Positions 17,897 through 25,693 of a stretch of 64,000 bases of DNA are shown here, piece by piece; position 1 is the stretch's first letter, and the number at the start of each line of letters is the position of its first letter. Made by a program: the position numbers and the translations under genes. The notes under the pieces were generated by a model. That model saw only the letters and a program-made list of their open reading frames with translations, did no database searches and had not been told where the DNA came from. Source of the stretch: Fidelibacterota bacterium (GTDB taxonomy: Bacteria > Fidelibacterota > UBA8477 > JABMPR01). The DNA lies in contig JAERTJ010000151.1 in assembly GCA_016844945.1 (NCBI GenBank), positions 1 to 64,000 on the forward strand. Reading direction: 5' to 3'.

Positions 17897-18334
17897 ATCA
17901 TAGCCTATATAGAATCGCTTTGTATCAGTAAAAAGAAAGGTACTGTTAAGACTGAACTGGATAATCCAGTTGAATTCTTAAAGGACTGGGGAATTGATGG
18001 TGATGCCCATGCGGGGATTTGGCACCGGCAAGTATCATTACTGGCAGGAGAAAGCATTGATCGAGTGAAAGAACAAATGCCTGATCTTTCCAGGGGTGCC
18101 TTTGCTGAAAATGTCATTACCAGAGGAATTGAACTGACAGACCTGGAGATTGGGTCCCGCTTGAAAATTGGTGAGAACATCATTCTCGAGATCACTCAAA
18201 TCGGGAAAGAGTGTCATAATGGATGTGCCATTAAAACCATCACAGGTGATTGTATCATGCCTCGAGAAGGTCTCTTTGCAAAGGTCATTTCAGGGGGATT
18301 GGTTCGATCTGGTGAGAAACTTAGCCTGATGTAA
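17897..18334 (+). CDS. MOSC domain protein with apparent ATC start
   Basis: The frame directly after the moeA stop encodes a complete MOSC protein of about 145 residues: GIDGDAHAGIWHRQVSLLA near 37-55, GAFAENVITRGIEL, GSRLKIGE, TQIGKECHNGCAIK with the MOSC Cys, and GDCIMPREGLFAKV. MOSC proteins bind molybdenum cofactor or sulphur carriers, which fits this operon. The frame has no ATG, GTG or TTG between the moeA stop and the GTG at 18065, and starting there would delete half the domain. GGAGG lies seven bases before ATC (17897), and the resulting N-terminus fits the family. I therefore place the start at ATC 17897 (or ATA 17900). A sequencing error in the start codon is the main alternative. 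Confidence 0.8.
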   Translation: MIAYIESLCISKKKGTVKTELDNPVEFLKDWGIDGDAHAGIWHRQVSLLAGESIDRVKEQMPDLSRGAFAENVITRGIELTDLEIGSRLKIGENIILEITQIGKECHNGCAIKTITGDCIMPREGLFAKVISGGLVRSGEKLSLM

Positions 18335-18346
18335 TCGAGCTGTCAA

Positions 18347-19243
18347 TCAAGAGGTTCTAGGTTTCAACTGTACCAACGTTGCCCCTAATGCGGCAATCAT
18401 CATCCCAACCCCCTCCTGTGTGGTAATTTTTTCATCTAGAAAAAACCACGCGAGAAAGCCAATCTGAATTAGCATGGTACCATTGATGATACTTGACTCC
18501 ATGGCACTGATACTCCGCAACGTGTGATTCCAGAGAGTGAATGCAAAAGCAGTATTTATGACTGCCAACCACAGCAGATAAATCCAGTTTTGTAGACTAA
18601 TCGCAGGCACTCCGCTATACAATAAACCTATAAGCAGGAGCAGGGTTGCACCCACCCCCATACTGATAAATGTAATAACTACAGGACTAATATCTCTGGT
18701 ACGATTTACGTCTCGCCCCAGGATACCGGAGCCTGAATTTGCCAAAACTCCAAACGTCATAACCAGCAAACCTAGACCCTGATTCCCTTCAAAGGAAACG
18801 GGGAAAAAGTAAAACACAATACCCAGGATGAAGATGACTGCGCCGCTCCACTGTAATCGAGTGGGAGATTCATTTAGGAACCAGATGCCCATTACCGCTA
18901 CAATGAGGGGCGTAAAGTTGAGCATGAGACTCACACTAACTGCTGGAAGGAGGGACAGTCCAAGAAATTGAGTTCCCTGAGTTAGTGTGTAGAATACGAC
19001 TCCCAGTAGCACAAGCTTTCGCCATTGCCTGGAAGTGAGACCTTTGATTTCCTCCACATATTTCCTTTTAAATATAAAGGGCAGAAAACACATGAAAGCC
19101 AGGAAGTAACGCAAGCCAGCATAGGTTATCGCAGGAATATCTGCCAGACCCCACTTAATAATGACAAAGGAAGTAGACCAGAGGAATGTGACAAGGAGTG
19201 CCTGAAGAACAGCAAACACATGATGCATTTGTTGAATTTTCAT
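18347..19243 (-). CDS. EamA/DMT-superfamily exporter
   Basis: 298 residues with ten predicted membrane helices arranged as two EamA repeats. The N-terminal repeat has LWSTSFVIIKWGL (near 20-32) and an early Pro-Ala-Ile-Thr-Tyr segment typical of the drug/metabolite transporter superfamily. The second repeat ends with a FLDEKIT motif (near 269) common in EamA proteins. Substrate cannot be told from sequence. The gene converges on the MOSC gene with only 12 bases between stops and no visible terminator. No clear Shine-Dalgarno precedes the ATG at 19243; a second ATG lies five codons inside. Confidence 0.85.
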   Translation of the reverse strand: MKIQQMHHVFAVLQALLVTFLWSTSFVIIKWGLADIPAITYAGLRYFLAFMCFLPFIFKRKYVEEIKGLTSRQWRKLVLLGVVFYTLTQGTQFLGLSLLPAVSVSLMLNFTPLIVAVMGIWFLNESPTRLQWSGAVIFILGIVFYFFPVSFEGNQGLGLLVMTFGVLANSGSGILGRDVNRTRDISPVVITFISMGVGATLLLLIGLLYSGVPAISLQNWIYLLWLAVINTAFAFTLWNHTLRSISAMESSIINGTMLIQIGFLAWFFLDEKITTQEGVGMMIAALGATLVQLKPRTS

Positions 19244-19278
19244 GCGGACAAGTTGACGCGTATTTACTTAAAGAAAAT

Positions 19279-19680
19279 CTATTTCTGGAGCTTTGCAGTC
19301 CAAAATTTCAGATAGACACTAAAGATTCTTACATCCACCAGGGCTGCCAGTAGAACACCTACGCCATAAGCAACAATATCAAATGGGTCAAAGGTTACAC
19401 CAAACAGGTAAATACCAAAGTACTGAGCCAGTTCAGAAACTGTCATAATCAAAAACACCGCTCCTGCTTTTACCTGCCAAGACCGTAGAAAGGGAATGGA
19501 TGTCTCATTGATAGAGAGTAAAAAGTAGGCGGCAAACGGTATCTGGATATCTCCAAAGTAACCAGAGTAAAGATTGTACCACTCCCCATTAAAGATTTGA
19601 CCTAATCTGAAAATACTGGCAGAGGCCAGCACTAACTCAAGAATGATAACAAAGATAGTTTTACGAACTAAATCTGACAT
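19279..19680 (-). CDS. Small four-helix membrane protein, unknown
   Basis: 133 residues, with about four hydrophobic segments: residues 8-24, 45-55, 70-92 and 98-120. An FDPFDIVAYGVGVLLAALVD stretch (near 95-114) resembles the polar D-x-x-x-Y-x-x-G helix of VanZ-like and related small membrane families, but the match is too short for a firm name. It is on the same strand as the EamA exporter, 35 bases upstream of it, so co-transcription is plausible. Confidence 0.6.
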   Translation of the reverse strand: MSDLVRKTIFVIILELVLASASIFRLGQIFNGEWYNLYSGYFGDIQIPFAAYFLLSINETSIPFLRSWQVKAGAVFLIMTVSELAQYFGIYLFGVTFDPFDIVAYGVGVLLAALVDVRIFSVYLKFWTAKLQK

Positions 19681-19774
19681 ATGCTTATTGTCTTAGCCAT
19701 ACCAGACTAAACTCTGTCTAGAGTGATCGTTAAAACTCCTGGTATCATAACGGATGAAGATTTTTCGAACAGTG

Positions 19775-20107
19775 TTAAGTTGGAGAAATTGTACTTGAGA
19801 CCATCCTTAATCCCACAATTCCTACAACAATAAGGAGGAGACACAATAGCCTGATGATATCTCTGGATTCGTCAAATAAAACCATTCCCATGATGGCAAC
19901 ACCTACAGCTCCAATACCTGTCCACATAGCGTAGGCAGTCCCCACTGGGATGGTTTTCATGGCGATGGAAAGCAACCATAGACTAACACCCATCGCTAAA
20001 ACAGTCAGGACTGAAGGAATCAATTTTGTAAAGCCCTCTGTATATTTAAGCCCTATCACCCATGCGCATTCAAATATTCCAGCGATCCCAAGATAAAGCC
20101 AGGCCAT
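19775..20107 (-). CDS. gdx: Guanidinium exporter Gdx/SugE-type SMR protein
   Basis: 110 residues, four membrane helices, the standard size for small multidrug resistance proteins. The essential membrane glutamate is E13 (GIFECAW). Residues of the Gdx/SugE subtype are present: [13 protein letters not shown] (near 20-32), [20 protein letters not shown] (near 50-69) and GIVGLRM near the end. The Gdx subtype exports guanidinium, whereas the EmrE subtype exports drugs; the GTAYAxWTGIG segment favours Gdx. GGAG lies eight bases before the ATG. I looked for a guanidine riboswitch in 20108-20295 and did not find one. Confidence 0.88.
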   Translation of the reverse strand: MAWLYLGIAGIFECAWVIGLKYTEGFTKLIPSVLTVLAMGVSLWLLSIAMKTIPVGTAYAMWTGIGAVGVAIMGMVLFDESRDIIRLLCLLLIVVGIVGLRMVSSTISPT

Positions 20108-20295
20108 TGTGCTATCTCCAATTATTCTGATTAAATATTAAAACTACTTTTGAACAGATATAACCAACCCTACTTATTTTAACCCGTTCAAACGAGGACT
20201 GAACATTTCATGTCCATGAACCAACCCAATGAATGCTTTAATCAAAAGATTGTTATCATTTTATTCGCTGAATAAATTAAGACAGATACTCGATT

Positions 20296-21072
20296 CTAAT
20301 GATCCTTCAACCACTCAATACGTCTATCACGAAAACTTAAATATAGGGCATCTTCCATAAAACTCAAGCCAACCACCGTAGAATCTGAAAGCGTATCAAG
20401 AGTGGCAACATTAAGACTATGGTCAAGTGTGATAAGAATGTCCTGGGAGGAAGTATCAACTGCCAGAATGTAGAAAATTGAGTCATGATAAGTCATGGCA
20501 GAAACACCATGGTATGTCTCAGCAATAAAATCAATTTCAAATGTTTCATCACGACTAGGTTCACCGGTAAGATCTTTGGCGATTGATCGGATTCTAAATT
20601 CATTAAGGGATTGTAAATTTCTATACAAAGCAAGCAGGGAGTCACTAACCGGGTTGTAGGCTATACCGCCAGGGTGCCATTGCGTTGATGTCCCATCATA
20701 GCCCAGGTATGCTTTCTCCCCAACTGGTGAATATTTCATGATGAGATCCGTATCTCGTGATTGAAGAAATAGATTCGATCCATCATTCGTGATCGCCAGA
20801 TAACCTTGACCATTCAACGCGAGTTCATATCTATCGTCTAGAAAACTACTTGATCCCTGGATACTGTACTTCAGGAGATCAATTTGCGAGCCTGCATGCC
20901 CTGAACGATCATAATTGGTCGTATAGAAATATCCATTTAAAGCAGAAATGTCTGCGATATCATCGTTAAAGGTATGCTTCTGTGTATTGAGAGGTACCTC
21001 CTCTTCACATGAGCATAAAAGCGTGACGATGATTAGTAATATAATTGTTCTATAACTCATTTTGAAATCCAT
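20296..21072 (-). CDS. Lipoprotein with beta-propeller-like repeats
   Basis: 258 residues. The N-terminus is a lipoprotein signal with lipobox LLCSC near residue 20, followed by an acidic EEEVP linker. The mature protein alternates short beta strands and turns (YFYTTNYDRSGH, YLAITNDGSNLFLQSRDTD, GIAYNPVSDSLLALYRN) like TolB/SMP-30-type propellers. No catalytic residues can be assigned. A second possible start lies five codons in (MSYRT). It stands alone between the gdx gene and the histidine kinase; the 260-bp gap upstream (21073-21332) shows nothing clear. Confidence 0.65.
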   Translation of the reverse strand: MDFKMSYRTIILLIIVTLLCSCEEEVPLNTQKHTFNDDIADISALNGYFYTTNYDRSGHAGSQIDLLKYSIQGSSSFLDDRYELALNGQGYLAITNDGSNLFLQSRDTDLIMKYSPVGEKAYLGYDGTSTQWHPGGIAYNPVSDSLLALYRNLQSLNEFRIRSIAKDLTGEPSRDETFEIDFIAETYHGVSAMTYHDSIFYILAVDTSSQDILITLDHSLNVATLDTLSDSTVVGLSFMEDALYLSFRDRRIEWLKDH

Positions 21073-21332
21073 ACTCGTTAAAATTCAACCTGTCTATAGT
21101 CTCCTGGAAAACCTGAAGCAAGACTTTCAGGGCTCAAAATATCGGAATTTCGAGCATTAATGAGAATTGATTTTTCATCATATCTTCCGGTATAATATAA
21201 AAAGAAATACCCACAGGTCTTATGATTTGAATCCTTTTACATTGAGGGCTCTACAGGATTAGACAGCTAATTTTATTTCTTAACAACCAGTTTTGTGAAG
21301 AACACAAGCTGTTTGAATCGTATTTACTTCCT

Positions 21333-22454
21333 TCAAACAGGGAGTGAGAATGTAAAGACGGTTCCTTTTTCAGGTGTTGAAATAAAACTTACCTTACCAC
21401 CAAGGATTTTCTCTCCAAACATTTTCATGGAAAAGGTACCAATTCCTCTTCCCAAACTCCCCTTGGTGCTGAAGTTTCGCTGAAATATTCTACGACTGAT
21501 ATCTTCTGGAATTACCTGATTATTGTGGACACAAAAGCTAAACGATTCAGGATCAAGATTGAAAGTCACGCGTACGGTTTCACCATCGGTCGAGGCTTCA
21601 AGGGCATTGGTTATCATATTTGCCAGAACTCTCTGGAGTAGTGAGATATCAGTCACAAGCACAAAGTCCGCCAGTTCAGATGATATCTCCAGAGTTTTAT
21701 TTTGCTTTGCGTGATGTTTTTCAAACAGATTTATCAGATCTTCTCGAATCTGCCCCAGCGTCACTTCCTGAGAAACAAGATTGTATGTATCTGAATTGCT
21801 TTCCAGAAGAAACTTTTGAATTTCTACCGCTTTTTGTAACCGAAGTGAGGAGCGGCGGATAATTTTCACCATGGGGGAATCAACCAACTCTCCTGCAAGA
21901 ATCTCACTGGCACCTATAAGACCGGACAACATGTTGTTTATATCGTGAAAAAAGGTTCTCTCCAGTGCGGCTCTTTGCTGGTCCAGAGTAATGTCCTGGA
22001 GGAAAATAAGAAGATAGGTCGCCTCCTGGACAATAATGGGATGCGCTTTAATTTTTAATACCATATCAACGTCGCGACCCTCTTTATCCAACTTCAAGAC
22101 ACACACGTTTTCGGCAGGTTTGTTGGTTTTTAGGCTAGACACCATAGCGATTGCTGCTCCACATGTGGAACAAAATTCTGTGGTGCCACATCCGGCTGGT
22201 TCGCCACAAGAATGGACACATTTAAGTGCCTCTCCAGGTCTTAATCCAAGTGTTTCACCAGGATCATCGATACCCAGCACTTCTAAAAATGAATTATTTA
22301 ATGAGATGATCTGGCGATCTTTGTTTAGGACTGCCAGCAACCCTCCCACTGTTTCCAATAACCCATCGATGACAGCATCGCTACCCAATATTTCACTTTG
22401 ACTGATTAATTTGCTTCTTGGCGTGCGTTCAGCTGAAGCGAAAAATGTTTCCAT
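21333..22454 (-). CDS. Cytoplasmic PAS sensor histidine kinase with Cys cluster
   Basis: 373 residues, no membrane segment. Residues about 25-150 form a PAS domain. Inserted in it (about 78-102) is a cysteine-rich motif, CVHSCGEPAGCG followed by FCSTCG, that could bind a metal or iron-sulphur cluster. The dimerisation/phosphoacceptor helix carries FFHDINNML with H170. The ATPase domain has an N box (NMITNALEAS), a shortened G1 region and a clear GRGIGTFSMKMFGE G2 box. GGGGAGGG precedes the ATG at 22454. No response regulator is adjacent, so the output is unknown. Redox or metal sensing is inference from the cysteines only. Confidence 0.88.
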   Translation of the reverse strand: METFFASAERTPRSKLISQSEILGSDAVIDGLLETVGGLLAVLNKDRQIISLNNSFLEVLGIDDPGETLGLRPGEALKCVHSCGEPAGCGTTEFCSTCGAAIAMVSSLKTNKPAENVCVLKLDKEGRDVDMVLKIKAHPIIVQEATYLLIFLQDITLDQQRAALERTFFHDINNMLSGLIGASEILAGELVDSPMVKIIRRSSLRLQKAVEIQKFLLESNSDTYNLVSQEVTLGQIREDLINLFEKHHAKQNKTLEISSELADFVLVTDISLLQRVLANMITNALEASTDGETVRVTFNLDPESFSFCVHNNQVIPEDISRRIFQRNFSTKGSLGRGIGTFSMKMFGEKILGGKVSFISTPEKGTVFTFSLPV

Positions 22455-22553
22455 GTGCCTACCCTCCCCAAGGTTTTGCTAATATACTTATATCAGTCCT
22501 TATGGGTATTCAAAGTTCCTCTATCCTGAGATTATTAGCATCGCAAACTTAGA

Positions 22554-23399
22554 TTATTTATCGTTTTTAAGTGCCGCCAGAACTTCTTCTACGGATGGTT
22601 TTGGGTTTGCCCCCTTGAAGTCTGATATACGTTCATAAATATCCTGGGATGCTCTATGAAAGCCTGGTGGTAAACCAACCGAATTGAATGTTTCTGCAAT
22701 CTCTTCCATCTCGCCTGTAAATCTCCAGGCTTTTGCCGTGACGTTACGCATTCGGTCCTGTGCCTTTTGTGCGAAATCTGAACCATTACGAGACCATTGT
22801 AGCTCAAGTTCATCACGAACACCCAATTCATCGGCAGTAGCAAGAATGGCACAAAGCAGCGCTGTTGTCCCCTTGGTGTATGCTGCAAAACTCATTTTGA
22901 CTGCCGATGCTTTCCCGATCTCATCATCAATAACATGAGTCTCCAAGGGTCCCTTAATAAAACATTCAGCCACTTCGTTTGAGCATTTGCCTGATAAGTA
23001 GAGCCAGGTGGAGTCAGGATGCCAGGCGGGACCACCAACAATACCTCCATCTACAAAATCTATTTCCGTTGAAGCCATCAGCTCAGACATAGCTTTGGTT
23101 TTCTCAGGAGCAATGGCGTTTACATCGGCATAGATACCGCTGAATGAAGCATCAAGCACCTCTCGGGCAACATCCATTGCTGCATGAGGTGGACATACAC
23201 TGATAATGATAGAACACTTCTCACAAAGCGCATCTATGGATGTCGTGGGGACCAACCCATACTTCTCAGCGCGCTGTCTTGTCTCCTGGCTTCGGTTGGT
23301 GGATACCCAGTATGCAGCATGTCCTGTTGCCTGCGCTGAGGCTGCCAGCGAAATTCCCATTGTCCCGGGATGGATAAATCCAATATTTAGCTTTCTCAT
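22554..23399 (-). CDS. 6-phosphogluconate dehydrogenase-like NAD(P)-binding protein (DUF1932 C-terminus)
   Basis: 281 residues from the ATG at 23399; a GTG lies one codon upstream. The N-terminal Rossmann domain has GFIHPGTMG (near 7-15), equivalent to GxGxxG with His replacing a Gly, then SVCPPHAAMD near 68 and GGIVGGPAW near 118. A central lysine, KMSFAAYTKG (near 165-174), matches the catalytic-lysine helix of beta-hydroxyacid dehydrogenases. The C-terminal half resembles the DUF1932 domain found in a subset of this family. Substrate is unknown. It is the third gene of a same-strand run with the E2-like and NlpC/P60 genes, but 48 bases separate it from the former. Confidence 0.82.
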   Translation of the reverse strand: MRKLNIGFIHPGTMGISLAASAQATGHAAYWVSTNRSQETRQRAEKYGLVPTTSIDALCEKCSIIISVCPPHAAMDVAREVLDASFSGIYADVNAIAPEKTKAMSELMASTEIDFVDGGIVGGPAWHPDSTWLYLSGKCSNEVAECFIKGPLETHVIDDEIGKASAVKMSFAAYTKGTTALLCAILATADELGVRDELELQWSRNGSDFAQKAQDRMRNVTAKAWRFTGEMEEIAETFNSVGLPPGFHRASQDIYERISDFKGANPKPSVEEVLAALKNDK

Positions 23400-23447
23400 C
23401 ACATGACTACTTATTGACGTATCAGGGTTGAATGATTGTTGAGAAAT

Positions 23448-24320
23448 CTAGATCCCAAATGCTTCCTCCTGGGGGGCTTCCTCGGGGTCAGGCTCCACTG
23501 TCATTTCCGGATTTTCTACTAAATCCTTCAATAGTTCAAGTGCTTTAATGCTATAGAACCCATCATTGATTCGCTCGTCAAAACTGTACTTAATCGTCAT
23601 CATATCCTTGACTGCCGGCCTACCACGGTCATCAAGTGCCATTCGTGGTTCATTGGTTCCCAGAGCCATAAATATTGGGATATCTCCCCATTCATAAAGA
23701 TGATGGTACGCTGGCTGCAGACCGATGCTACCCAGATTGGCAATGAACAGACTACCATACAACTCATCAGCATGAATCAGGCTACGCGGTAACCAGCCGA
23801 AATGATTTACTGTACGTAGGAGCCAGGTAAAAAAACTGACCATAAAATATGGTAGCATAAACACCAGATCCATTTCCTTGTCTGAAGTTGATTTCGTGCC
23901 TTCACGGCCTTTCTGAATGCCCCCCTGTATATGACGAACCGTCTCCTCGAATGTCCAGTTTGGATTAATCTTCTTTTTAACGACAACCAGAGGTGCTTCG
24001 TCCTTCATTTCCTTTTTCATTGAGAAACTGATCCAGATACCATCACGTTGGAAAATTCGTCGTCCAGCCACAAACCGATTCAGGCCAGGGCGTTGATGAA
24101 GAACCTGTGCAGTCCTCCAGATGATCAGATGCAGAATGCTGGCTTTTAGTCCTGTCTCCTTACGAAAATCTTCCACATACTTCCAGGCTTTTTCAACCTC
24201 GACATGTTGCTCATAATAAACGGTGGATTCAGTTCTTCCGTGCATGAGGAAGGGCATAATTCTGCGTGTATTGGAAAGTTTCTTGATATAGGTTCCATCA
24301 GGTCTCCAGCGAAAAGGCAT
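23448..24320 (-). CDS. 2-oxoacid dehydrogenase E2-like acyltransferase domain protein, catalytic His absent
   Basis: 290 residues. It resembles the catalytic domain of dihydrolipoamide acyltransferases, without lipoyl or subunit-binding domains. The C-terminal signature that normally reads DHRxxDG is YSFDERINDGFY here (about 244-255), so the catalytic histidine is glutamate. The segment LFIANLGSIGLQPAYHH (about 193-209) matches the G-x-GS loop of the family. A membrane-prone stretch, PYFMVSFFTWLLRTVNHFG, lies at about 157-175. It may be a divergent acyltransferase or a non-catalytic relative. The ATG follows the NlpC/P60 stop by 16 bases, suggesting one transcript. Confidence 0.7.
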   Translation of the reverse strand: MPFRWRPDGTYIKKLSNTRRIMPFLMHGRTESTVYYEQHVEVEKAWKYVEDFRKETGLKASILHLIIWRTAQVLHQRPGLNRFVAGRRIFQRDGIWISFSMKKEMKDEAPLVVVKKKINPNWTFEETVRHIQGGIQKGREGTKSTSDKEMDLVFMLPYFMVSFFTWLLRTVNHFGWLPRSLIHADELYGSLFIANLGSIGLQPAYHHLYEWGDIPIFMALGTNEPRMALDDRGRPAVKDMMTIKYSFDERINDGFYSIKALELLKDLVENPEMTVEPDPEEAPQEEAFGI

Positions 24321-24336
24321 CTACTTCTCCCAACTA

Positions 24337-25575
24337 TTAGTATTCGAGTATGTAACTGAATTGCATGGCCCGTTCCAGTGACCGTTCCTTGGCTCCCACA
24401 TTACGCCAGGTATAGGCAATGCTGGATGAATTATTCAGGGCAAAGTTAAAACCCATATTCCAGGTGATCCCAACATCACTTAGCAGCATATGATCAAATT
24501 CCAGGGTTGCCATGAAGCGTCTCGTGATCTGCTGCTCCACACCGAGAAAGAGAAATGTGTCTGAAGCGCCATTATAGGCTGATGATGTATCATGATAGGC
24601 GTAAAGATCAGTCATCGCCAGCCCACCACTGAGACGACCGCGGCCCAGACGCAGCTTTTTTACTCTGTTATATTTATAACTGACAACGACATAGGCATTA
24701 CGTGGTGGACTCCATTTATTTTCCAATACTTCCGCCCCAGTGGAGTCTTCTTTGCTCAACGTCCATTTTCGACTATTACTTTCAGCTCCAATAGCCAGGG
24801 AGGGCATAATTTTGCCTTTTTGTTCCCAGATACGAAACTTGGTACTCACAAAAGGTAGCTCAAATCCAAAGGCATCGATATCGTGTCCCAGGAACTGATT
24901 CACCTGAAATTCAAGTCCCCACTCCCAGCGGTTCCATATACTCACGGCACTGGCGACTCTGAGATTGCCCTCAGCATCATTTTGAATATCCAGACCTATA
25001 AAGCGGTTATCAATAATATCTGCTGTGGGTATATCGATGAGGCGACGAACACGCATGGGATACGCTTTTGGCAGCAGGTGAAATTCACCACCAATCTCAC
25101 CGGAACGTAGATCTGAACCTGTAAGACGACGTGCACCAATATAACGCTTCATCCAGTAATCGGTATTCACGGGTACTTCTGTTACACCTTTGCTTGAGCT
25201 GGCATGAACCATTTTCTCGCCACCGGTGTATACACCTACATGACTTACTCCTTTGCCCAGGGTATCAAAAAACAGGAGATCTCCATATTGCAATTCATTC
25301 CGGGCAACTTCATCTCCTACGGTATACTGCATGCGGGAAGTACGGGGAATGATAATTCCCTGATCGCGATAAACACCAGAGGTGAAGCCTGAACAATCCA
25401 CCCCTTTACCAGGCTCTGTGCCCCCCCATTTGTAGGGCGTACCCATATATTTATCAAAAGATTTATCCATTTTCTTTTGATTCAAATCATCATAAACACC
25501 AACTTTCTGTGAACTACAGGCATTTAACAGAATGACTGTTACGATGATACAGATATAGATATATTTCCGTTGCAT
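24337..25575 (-). CDS. NlpC/P60 lipoprotein with beta-barrel-like C-terminal domain
   Basis: 412 residues. Lipobox LLNAC, with lipidated C20. Residues about 38-150 are an NlpC/P60 cysteine peptidase domain, with C61 (VDCSGFTSG), H112 (GVSHVGVY) and H124 (MVHASSSKGV) as the likely triad; these enzymes cut D-Glu-meso-DAP links in peptidoglycan stem peptides. Residues about 180-412 are unlike a hydrolase: alternating hydrophobic strands, many aromatic residues and a terminal FSYILEY, as in outer-membrane beta-barrel proteins. The combination suggests a hydrolase tethered at the outer membrane. GGGAGAG lies just upstream of the ATG. It is the first gene of a minus-strand run continuing to 22554. 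Confidence 0.83.
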   Translation of the reverse strand: MQRKYIYICIIVTVILLNACSSQKVGVYDDLNQKKMDKSFDKYMGTPYKWGGTEPGKGVDCSGFTSGVYRDQGIIIPRTSRMQYTVGDEVARNELQYGDLLFFDTLGKGVSHVGVYTGGEKMVHASSSKGVTEVPVNTDYWMKRYIGARRLTGSDLRSGEIGGEFHLLPKAYPMRVRRLIDIPTADIIDNRFIGLDIQNDAEGNLRVASAVSIWNRWEWGLEFQVNQFLGHDIDAFGFELPFVSTKFRIWEQKGKIMPSLAIGAESNSRKWTLSKEDSTGAEVLENKWSPPRNAYVVVSYKYNRVKKLRLGRGRLSGGLAMTDLYAYHDTSSAYNGASDTFLFLGVEQQITRRFMATLEFDHMLLSDVGITWNMGFNFALNNSSSIAYTWRNVGAKERSLERAMQFSYILEY

Positions 25576-25693
25576 AAAGCTCTCCCGAATTGTTATCCGA
25601 CTGTAAAAGGTGCCAAAAATATAGTTGTGAACAATTTAGGTGCAATCACCAGTTCTGAACTCTACCCTAAATAAAGTTTTCGTCAATAAAAAT

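Noticed and set aside
17905-18195. Minus-strand reading frame of 96 codons opposite the MOSC gene
   Set aside because: It is the antisense of a clear MOSC domain; no ribosome binding site or family match.
20108-20295. Guanidine riboswitch upstream of the gdx gene
   Set aside because: Only one ACGG-containing segment is visible on the minus strand; the paired ACGR hairpins of the guanidine-II class and the ykkC-I or guanidine-III landmarks were not found.
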